From: Rhodohalobacter mucosus
GTDB taxonomy: Bacteria > Bacteroidota > Rhodothermia > Balneolales > Balneolaceae
Assembly (NCBI RefSeq): GCF_003150675.1
Contig: NZ_QGGB01000007.1
Span: 334,891 to 398,890, forward strand
Length of the DNA stretch: 64,000 nucleotides
Direction: 5' to 3'
The notes below the pieces were generated by a model. It did no database searches, had not been told where the DNA came from, and worked only from the letters and a program-made list of their open reading frames with translations. Positions 63,866 through 64,000 of this stretch are shown piece after piece. How positions within the stretch are numbered: the first letter of the stretch is position 1; each line of letters begins with the position of its first letter. The translations under genes were made by a program, and so were the position numbers.

Positions 63866-64000
63866 GTAGTAGATGTAGGTGCCTAAAATAGGTTGACATA
63901 AATTATCACTTATAAACCGATTCTTTATGTCTAAAAAATATCTTCGGCAACGCCGGGAGTTTTCACCTACCTTGCGTAAACAAATTGTCGGGTTGATTGA
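63866..64000 (+). mobile_element. Left end of a probable IS3-type insertion sequence (partial)
   Basis: TGTAGTAGATGTAGGTGCCT followed by AAAATAGGTTGACA resembles the TGTA...TTGACA left ends of IS3-group elements. A transposase-like frame starts 50 bp inside. The exact terminal base is uncertain and the right end is outside the window. Confidence 0.4.
63927..64000 (+). CDS. Partial transposase OrfA-like (IS3 family), truncated by window end
   Basis: The visible 24 residues (SKKYLRQRREFSPTLRKQIV) match the start of IS3-family OrfA proteins, where a basic N-terminus and FSPEFKxQIV-type helix open the HTH domain. Too short for a firm call. Confidence 0.45.
   Translation, partial: MSKKYLRQRREFSPTLRKQIVGLI

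Overview
The window looks like a piece of a Bacteroidota-type chromosome, most likely from the Balneolota/Rhodothermota side. The reasons are a TonB-dependent receptor paired with a DUF4249 lipoprotein, DUF6122 and DUF6428 proteins, a Rho factor with a long polar insert, 'CCCCTCCTT...AAGGAGGGG' dispersed repeats and a one-piece tmRNA. Taxonomy is inferred from gene content only. No rRNA or tRNA gene was recognised.

Layout. 1-3.7 kb: a broken dehydrogenase end, an outer membrane barrel protein, a serine hydrolase and a HigBA-like toxin-antitoxin pair, with possible integron-cassette debris. 3.7-6.9 kb: an Fe3+-type ABC permease translationally coupled to a phytoene-desaturase-like FAD enzyme. 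7.3-9.7 kb: an envelope-stress type set (Spy/CpxP-like protein, ECF sigma, anti-sigma, second Spy-like protein). 9.9-16.0 kb: a sugar-oxidation cluster (Gfo/Idh/MocA, DUF1080, GMC oxidoreductase, gluconate-2-dehydrogenase-subunit-3-like, MFS sugar transporter) that fits a 3-keto-glycoside route. 16-17.5 kb: tandem repeats and a VapBC pair. 17.7-24.6 kb: cysteine-less thioredoxin-fold protein, pabC-like, folC, rho, a repeat-filled gap and dnaB.

24.7-46.65 kb is an AT-rich accessory island. Its core is a run of ten minus-strand genes (44,769 down to 28,591): two related helical proteins, a vWA protein, a PP2C phosphatase, a kinase with a CPWC zinc-ribbon-like tail (together a TerY-P triad), a TPR-CHAT protease, a DUF4407 membrane domain fused to a complete class A penicillin-binding protein, a divergent sigma-like protein, an unknown protein and a second TPR-CHAT protease. 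The two CHAT proteases share a 1.81-kb, GC-rich, almost identical 3' portion but have different TPR N-termini. This is the best candidate for an undescribed system: phospho-signalling plus vWA sensing, feeding caspase-like proteases and a cell-wall-synthesising membrane protein. An AAA+ ATPase, a macro-domain protein and a PcfJ-like protein flank it.

46.65-63.4 kb returns to housekeeping: MBL hydrolase, SppA, a second FAD desaturase-like enzyme coupled to alanine racemase, FKBP, TatC, GlyA-RpiB, DUF4249-TonB receptor, tmRNA followed by two extra copies of its 3' end plus terminator, DUF6428, DUF6122 and PurK. Intergenic gaps carry many heptanucleotide tandem repeats and composite dispersed repeats. 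The window ends inside a probable IS3-type element.
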